From contig JAUIRK010000207.1 in NCBI GenBank assembly GCA_030549495.1, positions 434,001-498,000 of the forward strand: a stretch of DNA of 64,000 nucleotides. Direction: 5' to 3'. The notes beneath the pieces were generated by a model. It worked only from the letters and a program-made list of their open reading frames with translations, had not been told where the DNA came from and searched no databases. The stretch comes from Nectonema munidae (Eukaryota; Nematomorpha; Nectonematoida; Nectonematidae). Made by a program: the position numbers and the translations under genes. The stretch's first letter is position 1. Each line of letters opens with the position of its first letter. Below are positions 22,836-33,982 of this stretch, one piece after another.

Positions 22836-24358
22836 ACCCTTGATTTAATATAATGTTTATGTTCTATATATGTGAATAAACTTCTTCTTCTTCTTAATAT
22901 TTTAAAAAAGAATAAAAAATTTAAAAATAAAATTCGAAAATTTGTAATAGCTTAACAAATCCTCAAATATAATATACATTATGAAAAAAATTGAATAAAA
23001 TGATAACTTGTGAACATAATAGTGTTATATGTAACCATTTGCGCTAACTCCCGTTATATATCTAGAACGAATGCTAATAAAATTATAGCGAGTTATTTAT
23101 AATTGTATTTGACAATACTGTAAAGTAAAAAATTCTTGAGAGGAATTTTAATTTCTTGAACATAAATATTTGTAAAATTAAATTTCCCGATCTTAATTTC
23201 CAAAGTTTTAAGTTTTTTTATAACTTCATTATTAAGTGCTTAACAAGTGAAAACAGTTTTTTTAGGCTGAATAATTAAAATTTTAGATTAAAATTTATAT
23301 TTCGTTTAAATTTTTGAAACATAATTCGGGAAAGTTTGTTCACGCGAAATGAAAATACTTTATATATTTTATAACCATTGGAAAATATCAGTGATAGAAT
23401 AAATATTGAAAACATAAAAAAAAAAGAAATTTCGATTAAGTAATTATTCTTTTAATGAAATAGAGATATAAATGTTTATTACTTTAGTCTGAAAAGTTGG
23501 AATGAAAAAAGGTAATTTATCCAGAAATAATAAATACAATTCAAAATTTTATTTTGTCTTCTAAATTATTTTTATGTACATCATCGAATTTATTAAAGTT
23601 AAGCAAAAATAAGCCATAATTCTAGAAAATTATTGGTTAGTGTATATTATTTCAAATTTTAGAATTAAAACAAAAAATAATGTTTGATCCAAAAACATTT
23701 TTATCATGAAATTTTATTGACCAAACTATAAAAAAAGGTTAAAAAAATTAAAGTTGCAGCTTTGAACTATCAGAAAAAATTTTATTCTAATATAAAAAAA
23801 GTTTCTGATTCAAATTATTATATCTATTTCTTCTGACATTTAAGATGTCCTATTATTTTTACTAAAAATGGTAAACAAAACATTCTTATTTAAGGATTTT
23901 AATAATATAATATATTTATATGTAATATCTAAATTGTATGTTCGTTTATGTTTTATTATGAGTAGTAACTTATTTTAATTAAATCAAAGCAGGCGATTTT
24001 GATTAATCTCTATTTAATTCCATTGGAAATTCGAGTTTGTGTTCCTGCCTCTACAGTCTACAGTAACAATAACCCATAATCAGCTAATATACTTATTTTT
24101 TGATTTTTCATGTCTTTTTTTTCTGTAATTTAATATATTAATTAATAGAAATATATGGAGATTGTCTACTCGTGCAGTTTGGGATAACTAATATATAAAA
24201 TTCATATTGTGAAGAACAGGATTTATAATTTCGATAGATTTTTGCTAAAAGCGGCTTGTTTATTGAAGTGTTTCATTTTATTCTAATAAAACGGTACACT
24301 TTATAAAACTACTTCATAAATTAATAACCCTTTGTACAAGTTACAGATAAAATAATTT
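22836..24358. other. AT-rich spacer
   Basis: A CTTCTTCTTCTTCTT microsatellite near 22881. Otherwise AT-rich with no supported feature. Confidence 0.45.
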
Positions 24359-25326
24359 TTAACCCTAGAACGGCTAAATGGGTCAATTGAACATTTTCTA
24401 AAATTTAAAGTACAGTATTTATATGATATCTTTTTTTAGATGGGGCGTTCTTTATTTACTTCAAGTTTTTTAATCTTAAATTAAATATTTATAGTATTAA
24501 AATCAAAAATTTTTCCATGAAATGATTTGTGATCTTACTTAATTCACTGTATATGTCGATTGATCCCTAATCTACTAGAACTAAAAAGACGCAGGATAAA
24601 ACAATTATTTAGAAATTTTAAAAACCAATGATAAAGTTATGTTTTTTTATTGCTTGAAACATTCAAAACAAAATTGGTTGGAACAAGAGCCACAGATTTT
24701 CCCAATACGAGTCTAAATGCTCTCATCTTCCTTTTGGGGCTCCTCGTATAATACACCATCCAAAAAGGCTTGTAAGTCATCAAGATTTATTCAGAAGTCA
24801 CTAGTTTCTTTAGTAACTTTTTTCTTCGTCACACTTACTATAAACTCCATTGCTTTATATCCTATCAACTGCAGAAAAATATCAATTGATCTATTAAGCA
24901 TTTTCATGATAAAACTTGTTACATCGCCTTTAGTAGTTTTTTAGTATTTAGTATTATGCTTTTAGAACTTGTTCCTCCTTAAATTTTGTAAAAGATGAGC
25001 TCCAAATCACACCATTTTTACTCTCAAAATCATCTAAAATCTCTATCACTTTCACTGCTAATTTTAACTTCAAGACATGATTTACAACTACTACATTCTA
25101 CAATTATTCTCATAATTTGTATCTTCATATAATTCTCAACAATTGCTTGCATAAGAACCAGAGTCATTATTTTCTTCAATGGAACTTATTTTTTCATCTA
25201 ACTTTTTGTCAAGCATTCTCCGCGCCATATAACTGGAATATTATTGGAAATGTAAAAGAAAAAAGCTATTGAATGAGGCAAAAAAAAATTAGTATTTGAA
25301 TAACAATTTTTGTTCCTTGGATTTAA
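24359..25326 (-). mobile_element. Internally deleted piggyBac-type element
   Basis: The left end TTAACCCTAGAACGGCTAAA is typical of piggyBac. A weaker partner TTAAATCCAAGGAAC (reverse complement) ends at 25326. On the minus strand an N-terminus-like MARRMLDKKLDEKISSIEEN (about 25200) is followed, after lost sequence, by LIGYKAMEFIVSVTKKKVTKET. A cysteine-rich end, IGKICGSCSNQFCFECFKQ, follows (about 24640-24715), like the C-terminal zinc-binding segment of piggyBac transposases. The catalytic core is absent. The right boundary is uncertain. Confidence 0.55.
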
Positions 25327-25362
25327 CACATTGAAAAATTATATTTTAAAATATATTCTATA

Positions 25363-25501
25363 TTAACCCATTTAAGGCCAAGCAAAGCAGACGATATCTA
25401 AAAAAAACGCAGACGATTTATATTCAAAGTCATTGAAAAAAGCAGACGAAGATGAAATTACTTATGTTCCAAAATAGGAAGACTGGCCGTAAATGGGTTA
25501 A
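25363..25501. mobile_element. TTAA-type MITE, copy 2 (subfamily A)
   Basis: 139 bp. Ends TTAACCCATTTAAGGCC and, in reverse complement, TTAACCCATTTACGGCC. The interior has CAGACGATATCTA, CGCAGACGATTTATA and AAGCAGACGAAGATGAAATT. Nearly identical in design to the copy at 31609-31745. Confidence 0.88.
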
Positions 25502-25586
25502 GTAGATAAGACCCTCATTAATTGCAGTGTCCTAGATTTAATGAGAAATGAATGTTCATGTCAATTTACCAGTATTTCCTTTCTAA

Positions 25587-26400
25587 CAGTGTGTTCAATA
25601 AAGAGCGTTACAGGTTTTTACCCCATATTTATTAAATAAAGGGCGTTCAATCACTACTCCATAACTAGAATACAAAGATAAAGACAAAAGAATGATTATA
25701 TCACATTTTATTTAATCTACCTTCCATTTGCATCGATAACTTGTTGCAGCCGCTTGGAAAAAGAGATGCCTGAGTCACTAATCACTTTTTGAGTTATTTT
25801 GGCGCATTTTGTCATCAATCCTTTCTCAACCATAGCCAAATCACTTCTTCCTGCTTGAGAAATAACCGTCCTCACCATCACTAAAGCTTTTTTTTACCAG
25901 ACAGACCAAAACCTATCATTTTGAGGTTTGCACTTCTTTTGATGAAATTTCTTTTCATCAGCCATGACTATTTTGGCGAGCTAACTGACGCGAGAGAGCA
26001 GGATTTGTGCTCTTTTAAAGCATATAGGAGTTGTTTATTTGATGTTTGTATGGGTAAGTCATCAACTCTTTGTGAAATATTGTAAACATTGTTCCAGTGG
26101 ACACATTGGCCTCTTGAGCCAGATTTCTGATGGACCTTTTTGGGTTTCTCTTCAGCTTCTCTCTAGTCGATTTTATAAACCTTTTGGTTTTGGCAGTGCG
26201 AGGGCGACCTTGTCCAGACCTATTCGTAACCCCTTCAGTCTTCTTGAATCGCTACACTTATATCTTTATCCATCATGTGATAAATATTAAATCTAAGAAA
26301 CGAATAAAGCATTAGTATGTGAATTTGGATTATAAAACATGATTGATACCGAAATAAGCTAATTCTTATTTGGATGTAGCGCTAAATATTGAACACGCTG
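25587..26400 (-). mobile_element. Mariner/Tc1-type element, internally deleted, ends preserved
   Basis: Terminal repeats read CAGTGTGTTCAATAAAGAGCG (left) and, in reverse complement, CAGCGTGTTCAATATTTAGCG (right), with TA flanking the right end. Minus-strand frames give GRPRTAKTKRFIKST, KRNPKRSIRNLAQEANVST, TMFTIFHKELMTYPYKHQ and later MADEKKFHQKK. This is the order of the second HTH, linker and first catalytic Asp of mariner transposases. At 814 bp it is shorter than a full mariner (about 1.3 kb) and has frame breaks, so it is inactive. Confidence 0.85.
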
Positions 26401-28744
26401 TAGATTTTTTATGTTTTGAGTCTACGTAATTAAATTGAATTAGTGTGATCTACTTATTTAAAATTTTAAACTGATCTTTTTGGGCGCTTTAGAATTTGGT
26501 TGTACAGTCTTTAAAATTTGAGAGAATTCCTATTAGGCTAGACTAACTTAATTTCGCAATACTTATATAATTTGCAAAAATGAGTTTATTTAGAAAATTC
26601 AAAATTGCAAAAATGCAACAATATATTTGCTTTAATTAATCATATTTTTGCAAAGATAAAATATTCTCCAAAATTTCTTTATTTTGATGGAGATATCGAT
26701 AAGATTGACAGAGACATACATTTTTGACGTTATAGTTTACTACCAGAATTCTTCTTATCGTTTTAATAAATGATTGCTTTATACAATCATTCCTTAAAAC
26801 AAAGAAATTTTTTCCTTCATATTTGCGTTATGAGATTGTATTCCATAAATATATTGAGTTTTTTGAGTAACTTAAAAAAATTTGCTCATCTTTTATTGAT
26901 AGTAATTGAAAATTAATATATATTTTTATCATTCAAAATACTGAAGTTGATCAAATACCTTAAATTGGCCTATCTTGATATTGAATCATTTAAAATTAAA
27001 TACCATAAAAAATCAGGATATTTTAGGTTTTAAAAATTACGTTCAAGAATCATTTTTCCACAAAAATCTTTTTTCTGGTCACCTTATCCTAAAATTGAAC
27101 TGTGTATTAAGCTTTGTTAAATTAGAATAATTGATAAATTAGTGTCCGAAAGCAGGCATAGGAACAACATCTTTGAAATTACTACAGCTCCGAAACTTAA
27201 AATGTTAGAATAAAAATGGGCGGGGTCCTGGCTATGACATTAATTCGATTCGTGAGTGTAACGTGACTATTATCTTCAATTATATTGAGAATATTCTTCC
27301 CCTCGTTACAATAATGACAACTTAAAGCTTTTTTAAATGTATTCATTGATTTATTTATTTAGTATTGCTTATCATTGAGTAAATTTTAGATGTAATTAAT
27401 TTATATTTGTTATCTTCTCAATTTTGAAAATTTCTCTGAGAGAAGATATTTACATTCCATAAAGTACTTTCAACATCTTATGTGTTGTGGATAAACTTTA
27501 ATTGATTTGCAACTTCCTAAAATAATTTTTAAAAAAATTTACGAATTGATGGTAAAACTTTTCCATAATGAACACCCTAGTGACTCAATCAAAGTTTTTA
27601 TTTGATGGAAGTTATCGGTATAATAATTTTGTGCGTTTACAATAGATTTTAAAAGTCTGTTAAAAGCAGTGCTTCTAAGTCTCCAGATTTATTATATTAT
27701 ATTTAAAGCCATACTAGATTTCAAATATAATTGATTTTGATTACAAGTTTAATTACTTTAAATTTAAAAGATTTGAAAATTATTTCGTATCGATAATTTG
27801 TATATAAATTTTGATATTACTGATTTCATTCCAAAATTTTATCAACGGAAACAACAACAAAATACTCGTACTCATAAGAAGCTAGTACTCATTTAGCTTT
27901 AAAGTTAGGAAACCTTATTTATGTGAATGATAAGAATAATAATATTAAAAGCTAGAAAATCTGGGAAATCATGAGAAGGTTTCATCGACTAATAGTCATA
28001 TGTTTTTAGTAATCGAAAATGTTCTCCAGTGTGATTAATTAGCAGCATAATTTATGTCTTATCATGTCTCATTAATGTTGTATCACTTATTAGTCTTCTT
28101 TATTTCAAATATTTTCAAGCAAGTAGTGTGAAATTTCCATCTTGATTTACTTTAAACAAAAATTTTACCAATTTATTCCATTAATTTTCAAAAAAATTTA
28201 TTTGATTACTTCCAACCTCTTTCAATTCCTTCAAATTCTTTAACACAAATGAGCTTAAAAAGGCTCTCATCTTTTTAATGTCACTGAAAAAACTTAATAT
28301 TAATCTGTACATATTTTTCTGGTAATAGTTGTTTCGAGGTAGATTTTATCAGCGTCTATTAAGTGCAATAATGGTTAAAATTATTAAACGCTTGGGCGCA
28401 TAATTGATCCAAAACATTTGAAAAGGCATTGAAAAATTGAGAAACTAATATGAAACTTTCAGTACTGATAATAATTTGCTTTTCCCAAGAAACTACTCGA
28501 TTCTGTTGTTATGTCTCCACTTACTGCACTCGTAGTGCCAAAAGAATGTCAACCTCTCAAAGATTCATATATTTTTCTTTTTAAGCTCACTTCCAATTGG
28601 TCCAACTTTATTCAATCATCAACCGCGTGAAAGAATCAGATCTCTTCGAAATTAAATAATGCTGTGTGTCAAACATCAGCATCCCTTTTGACAAAGTAAT
28701 CATTGATTCCAACTGAGTAGCCAATAGAAGCACAGAGTTTCCAG
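26401..28744. other. Region upstream of LDB; one dispersed repeat, no gene
   Basis: AT-rich. It contains the first copy of a ~103-bp duplicated segment (27405-27507). It should hold upstream non-coding exons or the promoter of the LDB gene, but none can be placed from sequence alone. Confidence 0.4.
27405..27507. repeat. Dispersed duplication, copy 1
   Basis: About 103 bp from TATTTGTTATCTTCTCAA to GGATAAACTTTAATTGAT. It matches 30197-30302 with roughly a dozen differences, same orientation. Family unknown. Confidence 0.75.
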
Positions 28745-28746
28745 TG

Positions 28747-31700
28747 ATGCAGGCACCCCCGCAATCCTGCCCCTTCTCACCCTCGTTTATGCCGCCCCCA
28801 GAGCACATGAATGCGCCCCCGCCCCACCATCATCACCACCATATGGCGTTCAACGCCCCCATGCCGAGTATGGTTGTTGGCAGGCCAGACTACCGCATTT
28901 ACGAGTTGAACAAGCGCCTGCAGAGCAAACCGATCGACTGCGATAATCTCTGGTGGGATGCCTTCTCCACCGAATTCTTCGAAGATGACGCCATCCTCTT
29001 TCAGAGCATCTTCCTTGAAGAAGGCCCCAAGCGCTTCAGCATCGGCAGAGCTCTGATTCCTCGTTTTTTCAGAAGCATTTTTGAAGGAGGTCTCTTTAAC
29101 TTCACTTTTTTTCTCATCATTTTTGCTATCACCATTTGCCCCATTTCTCATTAGTGCGTTTTCACCTTGAAGAGTTTATAGATGTAGGATATTTTTTAGT
29201 CATCTTTATTGGGACAATTTCAGCTCTATGCTCTTTTTTGTGCTGGAACGCTGGAACTATCAAATAAGGCATTTACTTAAATATTTACTTTTTAGAATTC
29301 TCGCAAGACCAAATTTCTTATAATAAATAGATAATTTTTCAGTTTACATGAAACAAAATGTATATAAAAAACTACAAAAGCTACTTCCAGAAAATATCGA
29401 TAAATAAGAACCGCTATCAAGAATTTAATTGTTTAAAGGAGTTTTTTAATTTGTATTAGTGTCGATAATGGAGCATCGACAAAGGAATTCCTCAAAAATT
29501 ATCGTGTAATTAAATTAATGTTTTTAATAAATTAATTAAGATAATATTTAGCAAAAAAATCGTGCAAGCTGAATATATTCAGAGGTTTATAACTTTGACA
29601 TTGATTGACAACTTGATTGCTTTTTTGATTGGTTTTATTGATTTTCATAGACAATCAATCTCACCCTCCGATTCGCAATGAAATTTTTAGTGGCATTTTT
29701 AAAAATTCTTTTTGGAAGAAAAGAGGGGTGAGGGTTGTGAGCGAACTCCACCTTCGCACGTCACTTTTAAAATCAAAAATAGCGTGTGATGAATCGTTAT
29801 AAAAGAAGGGCGTGAGTAAGGTTGGTTAGATACTGGGTTTCGATAACTCAAGGTCTTGGGTGCGATCCCACATCAACCCCACTTTCCTCATAGTATAGAT
29901 ACAAGCGGCGCAATTGTGCCTTCTCGATGAAAACACTCCACGATACCTTTTACCTTTTAAGGTTAACGCTTTAATGCACAATTAGAAATCAGTATCTCCA
30001 ATAAAGTAAAAAGTAGTCTACTCTAAGTTGTATGACATCCTTGAAGAGACAATCAGGCGCTTAGTTTTCGAAAACCTAGGCTTTTTTATTGCTAGTTTTG
30101 TTTATGTCATTTTCATTTCAATTTTTTTGAATTTTCCTTTTTTTAAGTACATTCTTTTTATTTCAAAGTGTTCTTTTTATTTTATTTATCAACTTTTATA
30201 TTTGTTATCTTCTCAACTTTGAGAATTTCTCATAGAGAAAATATTTATATTCCGTAAAGTACTTTTAACATCTTATATAGTGTGGATAAACTTTAATTGA
30301 TCAGAAAAACTTTATTAAAAGTTAATAATAATGATTTCGATCCTACTTTTTCGCATTGATACCGAGATTCTGATTAAAAAACATATGCCTGTAAAAATTA
30401 TCTAAGTCGACCATTCTTATTGAATCTAGTGTTGTTTTGATTACTTCCCGATATTTCAAAAGATCAATCATGTGTAGATAAATTTGTCAGCATTTATTCT
30501 TTACTTTGCAAAAAAGAAATTGGATTGAGGGGTGTAAGAATAGGATGAAAGGAATTGCAGTTATATACAACTATTTTGCGAGAAAAATTTTTAATTAAAA
30601 TTGGACTCATCTAAAAATACATACAAGTTATGGTGTTTTCTTGTCATAAATAAAGTTTATTCTTTTCTTAAAGCAACGCTTCCCTCTCCATATCAACGGC
30701 GTCAAATAGAGTCCTCTTTTTATTCTTTGTCGGTGTTTTACGTAAACATTTGAATTAATGATGGTACGATTAATCTGAATCGGGAATCGTAAGAATCCTT
30801 CTTTTTTCAAGTATTCGCATCTGAATCCTATGAGAAAAATTTATCTCTCTTCCCGGTACTTTTATTCCTCTTGCTCGAAATGTATACGGGCTCTGAAAGG
30901 TTGAATAAACATGGTTGATGAGTCCTTAAAATCTTGAACCCCTTACCTTTCTTTAAAATTTTTCCTAATGTTACGTATTGCATCTATATTTTTAATTCTA
31001 AATTTTATGGTGAAAATTTTGCTTGAAACTGGACAGATGCTAGGGATACACACGATCGGGATTCGAACCCAGACCATCTGGATTGAGACCCTACGTTCAC
31101 ACCACTAGGCCATCTGCCGTTTTTCTCAGCATTTTTGCGCCTCCTTAAATTATACACTGTTTAGAAATAAAGTATTGCACTTTTGTTTCAAATATTTAGT
31201 GCTATTTATGCCTCTATAAAATATATACTTATGTTTAACAGAGAGAACAATCTAAAATATATTATATATTAGAGTTGGAAAATTTTTGGGTGTAGTGGGT
31301 GAAAAATTTCAAAAAACAAGGTCCGCGGCCGGACCACAAATACCAACTCTTGACTTGAACATGTGTACATCTTGTATATAACATCTAAAGTAGTGATTAA
31401 TCCTACTAAAACGTTCCTTCGAACCTTTATAAAAAACGTTCGAACGTGCAAATTGGCCGGCGAGTGGGGGTTTCTCCATCCCTGTTATATAGGCTTAAGA
31501 AGATGTTAAAACTCAGGTAATGAAAACATTGCAAATTGAGCGGGGTTATCTGTGTGAATCACTAAACTAAAGAAAATTATTTATTTCTAATAAAATTTAA
31601 AAATCTCTTTAACCCATTAAGAACCATAGAAATCAGACGATATTTAAAAAATGCAGACGATTTGTATCCCAAGTCATTGAAAAAAGCAGACGAAGATGAA

Positions 31701-33648
31701 ATTACTTATGTTCCCAAATGGGAACATTGGGACTTAATGGGTTAAAATATAACACATGTTTCTAAGCTCCATTGAATACACCGAATGCGATAACTAACTC
31801 TGGTTCAAAATTGAAAACAAATTTCCTAAGAATCGAATGAATCGCAATTGTGTAAAATTTTGGTATCGTCCCACCACTATCGAATCTTAGCAGATTGAAC
31901 ATACTCAAAGTGTATGACAAAATTATTTTTATACCGCATATTCGAGGTATTTTGTACAAAGCGAAATATTATCAAAAAAAATTTTCCAAGAAACTTTGAC
32001 TATACTTATTTTGTTTATCCTCGTTAACTTAGTGAATAGTTTGATTGGATATGCCAACATAGCATGTTCTGTATGTATCAGAGTTTCGTTCAAACATACT
32101 AACCCTTAATTTATTTGTTTATGTGTTTTGAAACATTAAAAGGATTTTGCAACTCTTTTAGGTGCAGTTGAGTTGTCATTCACACTAAAGTCTTTCAAAG
32201 AAGTCCTCAATAGTTCGGGTTGTGTAACTCTAGACGCTGACTGTGCTTGCATGAACACTGCGATCGGAAATCCCCTTTATACCCTCGTCATAACCGAAGG
32301 CCATCTCATCATCGACTTCGTATTGGACGACATGATGCGAATCAAAACGTGGCATTTCGTTCCCCGCACTCCCTGCGAGTTAATTCCTAGAGGAATCTTC
32401 GTTGGCAGCAGCGTAGGAAGTCCTCCGTTCGAATCTCTCGCCAAAAATGCCACGAAGGCCGGCTTCACGTCCACCACCATCAACTATCTCAAGTTGTGCG
32501 TTATATTGGAGCCGATGCAGGAGTTGATGTCTCAGAGCAAGGCGTATGGCTTGTCTCCTCGAGATTGCTTGAAAACAACCCTTTTCCAAAAGTGGCAAAG
32601 ACTCATGGTGGCTTCTGATTCGCCCAATCTCAACCCTCACTCTGGAGTGCCGTCCAATGGCGTGCCGAGCACCCCCAGCACCCGCTCTTCATCCACCACG
32701 AAAACGCGCCGCAAAAGGAAAAACGAGTCTCATGGTGGAGGAGGAAATACGAGCCACTCTACCACTAACAACTCCAACGCGACAGCGCCCCACCACCACT
32801 TGTCCACGTGTCCTCCTTCTAATACTTCTTCGAACCGCTCCGATGTTGCTCCCTCCAAGAAAAAGGCCTCCCCTGCTCCTTCCATGTTCTCCTTAGTCTC
32901 ACAAGTATGTTCTGCTTAACGCTAACACTTGTATCAGTGCAACACCAATCTAACAAAATAAATTCAATAATGTCAAAATAATTTAGTTTTTTAAAACAAA
33001 TTGTGACATGTAATGTAAATTTTTTACTTTATTGATCAAAAATCAAAAAAACAAGCAAATTGATATCCTTTATATCAAGCCACTATTTTTAAATCAGTTA
33101 TGGCTGGAGCGTTTTTTAAGGTAGATAAAATTGAGTTTATTGGCTTTTGTTGTTAGCCTCAATCACTTCTCGACATTTGACACATGAAGCCTCACACCTC
33201 CTTCCGCCTCCATCTAAGCTCTGTGTCCATTTAACTTACAGCTTATTTGATTGACATTTGTTCGCCCGATTATTACTAATTCTACGTTTCCAACTTTTGA
33301 CAGGATGTGATGATTGTGCAAGAGCCAACGCTGATGGGCGAAGAGTTTGGGGAGAAGGACGAGCGATTAATTGCTCGCATTGAAAATGTTCGTTTCGACG
33401 GAATCAATGCAACTCCCCTCAATCACCAAGATGCCAATTCTTCCTCCTTATCCAATAACAGGTGTGTCGGAGGCTTGCCGCCCTCTGCCATGTGTACATC
33501 TCCATGGAATTCAGTATCTGATCCTAATCATCACGTTACCCCTCCTCAACAATCCCAACAAAGGCCATCTTCCGTTAATCGCAGCTACTACAGCAACCCG
33601 CCTTCCAACAACACCATAAGTGATCTCATAAATCCGACAACTGATTAA
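28747..33648 (+). CDS. LIM-domain-binding protein (LDB1/Chip/NLI), three coding exons
   Basis: LDB/Chip is a nuclear adaptor that dimerises and bridges LIM-homeodomain and LMO factors at enhancers. Exons 28747-29089, 32162-32904 and 33304-33648 join in phases 1 and 0 to give 476 residues. Seen: a Pro/His-rich N-terminus with a six-His run (27-32); the dimerisation domain with DYRIYELNKRLQ (48-59), NLWWDAFSTEFFEDDA (67-82), GPKRFSIGRALIPRFFRSIFEGG (93-115), MRIKTWHF (173-180), LKLCVILEPMQELMS and LSPRDCLKTTLFQKWQR; a basic KTRRKRKN nuclear signal (295-302); and the LIM-interaction domain DVMIVQEPTLMGEEFG...DERLIARIEN (363 on). The first donor (GAG|GTCTCT) is weak but the phase and homology fit exactly. 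The start lies 2 nt after an acceptor (AG 28743-28744), so a further 5' exon is likely. The middle of the dimerisation domain is more diverged than the rest. It is intact. Confidence 0.95.
29811..29950 (+). mobile_element. tRNA-derived SINE, copy 2
   Basis: Plus-strand GGTTGGTTAGATACTGGG, GATAACTCAAGGTCTTGGG and a B-box-like GGGTGCGATCCC, then GGCGCAATTGTGCCTTCTCG and ACGATACCTTT. This is the same family as the copy at 9643-9778 in reverse. Confidence 0.75.
30197..30302. repeat. Dispersed duplication, copy 2
   Basis: Matches 27405-27507: TATTTGTTATCTTCTCAAC through GGATAAACTTTAATTGATC. Located in LDB intron 1; the first copy lies about 1.2 kb upstream of the first coding exon. Confidence 0.75.
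31031..31118 (-). mobile_element. tRNA-like remnant, probably SINE-derived
   Basis: The reverse complement begins GGCAGATGGCCTAGTGG (A box) and has GGGTTCGAATCCC (B box). The outer eight bases can pair (GGCAGATG with CATCTGTCC, including G-U), but about 17 extra bases separate the T-arm from the 3' strand. It therefore cannot be a normal tRNA. Confidence 0.5.
31609..31745. mobile_element. TTAA-type MITE, copy 3 (subfamily A)
   Basis: 137 bp, TTAACCCATTAAGAACC to GGGACTTAATGGGTTAA. The interior is nearly the same as copy 2: CAGACGATATTTA, GCAGACGATTTGTA and AAGCAGACGAAGATGAAATT. It lies in LDB intron 1, about 400 bp before exon 2. Confidence 0.88.
32905..33303 (+). other. LDB intron 2
   Basis: A 399-bp intron, CAA|GTATGT to TTGACAG|GATGTG, phase 0. 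It separates the dimerisation and NLS part from the LIM-interaction domain. No embedded element seen. Confidence 0.85.
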
Positions 33649-33818
33649 CTTCTGCACATACACGTATACCACGTCTCATATTGGCGACACCCCCTAACTG
33701 CACTCTTCTTTATCTTTTCCATTTGTTACATGCAAGACGGAACATCACTTTTTCATTTAAAGCGCTCACTTTCTACATAAGCCCTTCTCTTCTTTTCTAA
33801 ATTTGTGAACATATATGT

Positions 33819-33824
33819 AATAAA
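33819..33824 (+). promoter_or_regulatory. Polyadenylation signal of LDB
   Basis: AATAAA about 170 bp after the LDB stop codon, followed within 15 bp by a TTATTATTG/TTTTATT-rich stretch. Confidence 0.6.
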
Positions 33825-33982
33825 GATTATTATTGTTTTATTCTCTATTTAAATTGTGCTAGTTTTACTCCAAATGAAGACATTTTAAATATTTTGGCAT
33901 CGAAGAAATTCTTCCTTCCTTCCAGCTTTACTGACTTATTCCCATTAAATTCTATTTAAAGTTATACGAAGAAACATGATTA

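Larger units (their letters stand above)
29090..32161 (+). other. LDB intron 1 with SINE, duplicated segment and MITE
   Basis: About 3.1 kb between G|GTCTCT and CTCTTTTAG|GT. It contains a SINE (29811-29950), a duplicated segment (30197-30302), a tRNA-like remnant (31031-31118) and a TTAA MITE (31609-31745). Short open frames inside have no homology. Confidence 0.8.

Noticed and set aside
28608-29151. Minus-strand and alternate-frame reading frames over LDB exon 1, such as those at 28608-28808 and 28777-29151
   Set aside because: They are shadows of the GC-richer LDB coding exon; the LDB frame has clear homology.
31031-31118. Functional tRNA gene
   Set aside because: A and B boxes and a pairable outer stem are present, but the T-arm is separated from the 3' acceptor strand by about 17 extra bases. 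No normal cloverleaf forms.
31271-31350. Tiny element bounded by AGAGTTGG / CCAACTCT with a GC-rich centre (GTCCGCGGCCGGAC)
   Set aside because: The ends are only eight bases and there is no target duplication; this could be chance.
32277-32896. Alternate-frame reading frames over LDB exon 2
   Set aside because: Low-complexity shadows of the conserved LDB frame.
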